From: Haemophilus influenzae
GTDB lineage: Bacteria; Pseudomonadota; Gammaproteobacteria; Enterobacterales; Pasteurellaceae
Length of the DNA stretch: 64,000 nucleotides
Direction of reading: 5' to 3'
Assembly: GCF_900475755.1 (NCBI RefSeq)
Contig: NZ_LS483411.1
Span: 682,001 to 746,000 of the forward strand
The position numbers and the translations under genes are program-made. Below, one piece after another: positions 60,762 to 64,000 of this stretch. Position 1 is the stretch's first letter; every line of letters begins with the position of its first letter. The notes under the pieces are model-generated. The model was not told the DNA's origin and searched no databases. It worked only from the letters and a program-made list of their open reading frames with translations.

Positions 60762-60785
60762 CTCGTTAAGTTGTAGGTAAAAATT

Positions 60786-61835
60786 ATGAGTAATAATGAT
60801 TTCTTAGTATTAAAAAATATCACAAAAGCATTTGGTAAAGCGGTCGTCATTGATAATTTAGATTTAACGATCAAACGTGGCACGATGGTAACATTGTTAG
60901 GGCCATCAGGCTGTGGTAAAACCACCGTATTACGTTTAGTGGCAGGGTTAGAAAATCCAACTTCAGGTCAAATTTTTATTGATGGCGAAGACGTAACAAA
61001 ATCCTCTATTCAAAATCGAGATATTTGCATTGTCTTCCAATCTTACGCACTTTTCCCGCATATGAGCATTGGCGATAACGTTGGCTACGGCTTAAAAATG
61101 CAGGGCATTAGCAAAGAAGAACGCGCCCAACGTGTAAAAGAGGCTTTAGAATTGGTGGATTTAGCAGGCTTTGAAGATCGTTTCGTGGATCAAATTTCGG
61201 GTGGGCAACAACAACGTGTCGCATTGGCTCGTGCTTTGGTATTGAAACCAAAAGTCCTATTGTTTGATGAACCATTAAGTAATTTAGATGCAAATTTACG
61301 CCGTTCAATGCGTGAAAAAATCCGTGAATTGCAACAACGTTTAGGCATTACCTCGCTTTATGTGACACACGACCAAACAGAGGCCTTTGCGGTATCTGAT
61401 GAAGTTATCGTTATGCATAAAGGTAAAATTATGCAAAAAGCGCCAGCGAAAGAGCTTTATTTACGACCAAATTCTCTGTTCTTAGCAAACTTTATGGGCG
61501 AATCCAGTATTTTCGATGGAAAATTAGAAAATGGCGTGGTGGATATTAATGGCTATCATGTACCTTTAAAAGACGCTGCACAGTTTAATTTACCCGATGG
61601 CGAATGCTTAGTTGGTATTCGTCCAGAAGCAATTTATCTTGCTGCAGAGGGCAATGATGCTCAACGTTGCGAGATTAAAAGTGCGGTCTATATGGGCAAC
61701 CATTGGGAAGTGGTTGCAAACTGGGCAGGAAAAGATTTATTGGTAAATTGTAAACCAGAAGATTTTAATGCCGATTTAAAACAAGCTTATGTCAATTTAT
61801 CTGATCATGGAATTTTCTTATTGAAGAAAGAGTAG
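60786..61835 (+). CDS. afuC: ABC importer ATP-binding protein AfuC
   Basis: 349-residue ATPase: Walker [10 protein letters not shown] at 39-47, signature [16 protein letters not shown] near 138, Walker [12 protein letters not shown] near 160, H-loop VTHDQTEA, then a C-terminal TOBE regulatory domain. It completes afuABC, 24 bases after afuB, and is closed by a perfect palindromic terminator. Confidence 0.92.
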   Translation: MSNNDFLVLKNITKAFGKAVVIDNLDLTIKRGTMVTLLGPSGCGKTTVLRLVAGLENPTSGQIFIDGEDVTKSSIQNRDICIVFQSYALFPHMSIGDNVGYGLKMQGISKEERAQRVKEALELVDLAGFEDRFVDQISGGQQQRVALARALVLKPKVLLFDEPLSNLDANLRRSMREKIRELQQRLGITSLYVTHDQTEAFAVSDEVIVMHKGKIMQKAPAKELYLRPNSLFLANFMGESSIFDGKLENGVVDINGYHVPLKDAAQFNLPDGECLVGIRPEAIYLAAEGNDAQRCEIKSAVYMGNHWEVVANWAGKDLLVNCKPEDFNADLKQAYVNLSDHGIFLLKKE

Positions 61836-61845
61836 TATGGAATAT

Positions 61846-61873
61846 AAAGAGCGGTGAAATTTCACCGCTCTTT
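61846..61873. terminator. Palindromic terminator between afuC and the permease gene
   Basis: AAAGAGCGGTGAAA and TTTCACCGCTCTTT form a 28-base perfect palindrome. It serves the converging afuC and purine permease genes. Confidence 0.85.
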
Positions 61874-61921
61874 TGAGATTACAATTAAGGGGAAGGATTT
61901 TCCCCTTTTTTATTTCTGTTA

Positions 61922-63238
61922 TTAAATCGCCCAACCGGCTGCATAGAATGCAACGAGTACGATTGCAATAATCACAGTGCCTACATTTAAGCGTTTAATA
62001 TCGCCACTCACAATTCTTCCAATCACTAATGCCGCAAAACCTAACATAATACCAGTTACGATGTTAGCGGTAAGCACGATAAATACTGCGCAGATTAATC
62101 CGCTCATCGCGCCAACGAAATCATCGAAATCTAATTTGCTTACGTTACTCAACATTAATAGACCAACGTACATTAATGCTGGGGCAGTTGCGTAGCCTGG
62201 CACTAAGAAAGCTAATGGTTGGAAGAAAAGCATTAATAGGAATAACACACCAACAACGATAGCGGTAATACCTGTTTTACCGCCAGCAGCTGTTCCTGCT
62301 GCTGACTCAATATAAACGGCAGCTGGTGCTGTACCGAATAAACCTGAGAATAAGCTACTGATTGAGTCTGAAGTTAGGGCTTTACCGCCATTGATAATTT
62401 GACCATCCTTATCAAGCAAGTCGGCTTGACCTGCCACTGCACGAATTGTACCAGTCGCGTCAAATACTGCGGTCATCACGAGAGCAAATACCACTGGCAA
62501 GATTGCAGGTTGTAATGCGCCTATAAAGTCTAATTGTAAGAAAAGAGAGTTTTCGCCAAAAGTTGGCATTTTGAAAATTTCTCCGCCAAATTTTACATTT
62601 GGATCAAAAATTAAACCGACGATAGTAATAGCGATAATGACCCATAAAATACCGCCTTTAATTTTCATTTTTTCAAGACCAATAATTAACGCTAAACCAA
62701 TTAAGGACATCATTACTGGGAATGAAGTAAAATCGCCTAATTTTACTGGCAAGCCAGCTTGGTTGCTGACAACTAAACCAACGCCGTTTGCCGCAATTAA
62801 AAGTAAAAAAAGTCCGATACCAATGCCTGCTCCGTGAGCGATACTGGCTGGTAAATTACGCAAAATCCATGCACGGATACCTGTGGCAGAAATTAAGGTA
62901 AACACAACCCCCATTAAGAATACTGCGCCTAGGGCAACAGGAATGGCGACCTTTTGACCGATTACTAAGCTAAATGCTGTAAAAGCAGTAAGAGAAATTG
63001 CACAACCAATTGCCATTGGTGCATTTGCCCATAAGCCAATTAAGATAGAGCCTAATCCTGCAACTAAACAGGTGGCAATAAAGACAGATTCCGCAGGAAA
63101 ACCTGCAGCACCGAGCATATTGGGTACCACAATTACAGAATAAACCATTGCTAAGAACGTGGTTAAACCCGCGATAATTTCTTGACGAACAGTTGAACCA
63201 CGTTGTTTGAGTTCAAATGTTTTTTCTAAAGTTGGCAT
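61922..63238 (-). CDS. NCS2/AzgA-type purine permease
   Basis: 438 residues with 12-14 membrane segments. The AzgA-branch features are [25 protein letters not shown] near 18-42, the substrate region [27 protein letters not shown] near 248-275 and [30 protein letters not shown] near 290-320. Relatives in E. coli (AdeP, AdeQ, GhxP, GhxQ) import adenine or guanine/hypoxanthine by proton symport. Which base is carried is not decidable here. A PurR box lies 69 bases upstream of the ATG. Confidence 0.88.
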   Translation of the reverse strand: MPTLEKTFELKQRGSTVRQEIIAGLTTFLAMVYSVIVVPNMLGAAGFPAESVFIATCLVAGLGSILIGLWANAPMAIGCAISLTAFTAFSLVIGQKVAIPVALGAVFLMGVVFTLISATGIRAWILRNLPASIAHGAGIGIGLFLLLIAANGVGLVVSNQAGLPVKLGDFTSFPVMMSLIGLALIIGLEKMKIKGGILWVIIAITIVGLIFDPNVKFGGEIFKMPTFGENSLFLQLDFIGALQPAILPVVFALVMTAVFDATGTIRAVAGQADLLDKDGQIINGGKALTSDSISSLFSGLFGTAPAAVYIESAAGTAAGGKTGITAIVVGVLFLLMLFFQPLAFLVPGYATAPALMYVGLLMLSNVSKLDFDDFVGAMSGLICAVFIVLTANIVTGIMLGFAALVIGRIVSGDIKRLNVGTVIIAIVLVAFYAAGWAI

Positions 63239-63306
63239 AGTGTTCCTTGAAGTTAAGTAAAAAATTGGAAGTAATAAGGTGCGCTATTCTACATCATAAA
63301 AATAAG

Positions 63307-63322
63307 AAGTAAACGTTTGCGT
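63307..63322. promoter_or_regulatory. PurR operator
   Basis: On the minus strand ACGCAAACGTTTACTT matches the PurR consensus ACGCAAACGTTTTCGT at the first twelve positions without a break. It stands upstream of the purine permease, a sensible regulon member. Confidence 0.75.
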
Positions 63323-63471
63323 AAGTTTTATTTAGGGGAAAGTGCGGTCAAAATTATGAATAGTTATAAAATAATCTATTTGCTGATTTTCTCTACAAAT
63401 GAGACTGCGAGTCAGCAGAAAAACTGCTATACTTGTTGCGTTTTTTAACTTGATAAAATGAAGGAAACAAA

Positions 63472-63999
63472 ATGGCTGATTTTAATCAAATTTTAACGCC
63501 AGGCGATGTAGATGCTGGCATTATCAATGTAGTAAACGAAATTCCAGAAGGTAGCTGCCATAAAATCGAATGGAATCGTAAAGTTGCGGCATTCCAATTA
63601 GATCGTGTTGAGCCAGCAATTTTCGCAAAACCAACTAACTATGGTTTTATTCCACAAACTTTAGATGAAGATGGCGATGAGTTAGATGTGTTATTAATCA
63701 CTCGCCAACCATTAGCAACGGGTGTATTCCTTGAAGCTAAAGTAATTGGTGTCATGAAATTTGTTGATGATGGCGAAGTGGATGACAAAATCGTTTGTGT
63801 TCCAGCAGATGATCGTGATACAGGCAATGCCTACAATTCATTAGCAGATTTACCTGCGAATTTAATTAAACAAATTGAATTCCACTTCAATAACTACAAA
63901 GCACTTAAAAAACCAGGTTCAACTAAAGTGACCCATTGGGGCGATGTAGAAGAAGCGAAAGAAGTGATTCGTGAGTCTATTAAACGTTGGAATGAGCGT
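63472..63999 (+). CDS. ppa: Inorganic pyrophosphatase, stop just beyond window
   Basis: Family I soluble pyrophosphatase that pulls biosynthetic reactions by hydrolysing PPi. 176 codons are visible from ATG 63472 (MADFNQILTPGDVD); this is the usual length, so the next base (T, 64000) is probably the first of the stop codon. Active-site block EDGDELDVLLI near 65 with the Mg-binding aspartates, and KPTNYGFIPQT near 51. AAGGAAAC ribosome site. Confidence 0.95.
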   Translation, partial: MADFNQILTPGDVDAGIINVVNEIPEGSCHKIEWNRKVAAFQLDRVEPAIFAKPTNYGFIPQTLDEDGDELDVLLITRQPLATGVFLEAKVIGVMKFVDDGEVDDKIVCVPADDRDTGNAYNSLADLPANLIKQIEFHFNNYKALKKPGSTKVTHWGDVEEAKEVIRESIKRWNER

Positions 64000-64000
64000 T

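Overview
The window is a stretch of Haemophilus influenzae, or a very close relative. It is AT-rich and carries about sixty copies (counted by eye) of the 9-base Haemophilus uptake signal AAGTGCGGT or its complement, roughly one per kilobase. Gene order, the OmpP2 porin, the P6 lipoprotein (Pal), the OafA acetyltransferase and a competence-type CRP-S site all fit. The first about 48.4 kb follows, from memory, the Rd KW20 order HI0410 down to HI0359. The remainder follows HI0139 down to HI0124, so two blocks that are far apart in Rd are joined here at about 48.4-48.8 kb.

Layout. 1-10 kb: truncated-type regulator tyrR (cut by the window edge), an M23 murein endopeptidase, zinc importer znuCB, accA, pdxY, tilS, mutH, ogt and the fatty acid porin fadL, divergent from a yfcZ-like gene. 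10-25 kb: cpdA, nudF, xseA, roxA, rnfH, pth, ychF, oafA, rnd, fadD, an Slp-type lipoprotein, tsaB and a DinG-type helicase. 25-30 kb: the complete ybgC-tolQRAB-pal envelope operon, then two tRNA-Lys genes (UUU and CUU). 30.5-37.6 kb: trmJ and the full iscRSUA-hscB-X-hscA-fdx-iscX iron-sulfur assembly operon, with an extra DUF2625-type gene inserted between hscB and hscA and a good IscR operator in front. 37.7-43.5 kb, minus strand: rlmN, pilF, rodZ, ispG, hisS, yfgM. 43.5-48.4 kb: a perfect CRP-S palindrome, pbpG, and a four-gene YfeABCD/Sit-type iron-manganese ABC importer behind a Fur-like box. 48.7-57.3 kb: ompP2, rnhA/dnaQ (divergent), two tRNA-Asp genes, der, an SotB-like exporter, an AsmA-like protein, dcd and udk. 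57.5-64 kb: the afuABC ABC importer with a hairpin-rich intercistronic region, an NCS2/AzgA-type purine permease behind a PurR box, and inorganic pyrophosphatase ppa (stop codon just outside).

The most notable item is an otherwise unannotated locus at about 51.77-52.05 kb, between tRNA-Asp and der. The minus strand encodes a 19-residue hydrophobic peptide with its own Shine-Dalgarno sequence, ending in an Ibs-like tail. The plus strand has a strong promoter (TTGACA, 17 bases, TAAGAT) that would make an RNA antisense to the whole peptide gene. This is the architecture of an Ibs/Sib type I toxin-antitoxin pair.

The remaining genes are mostly conserved housekeeping functions. Recognisable control sites (TyrR, IscR, CRP-S, Fur, CRP, PurR) sit in front of the genes one would expect. 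Inverted pairs of uptake signals often serve as terminators. I see no insertion sequence, prophage, CRISPR array or rRNA gene.
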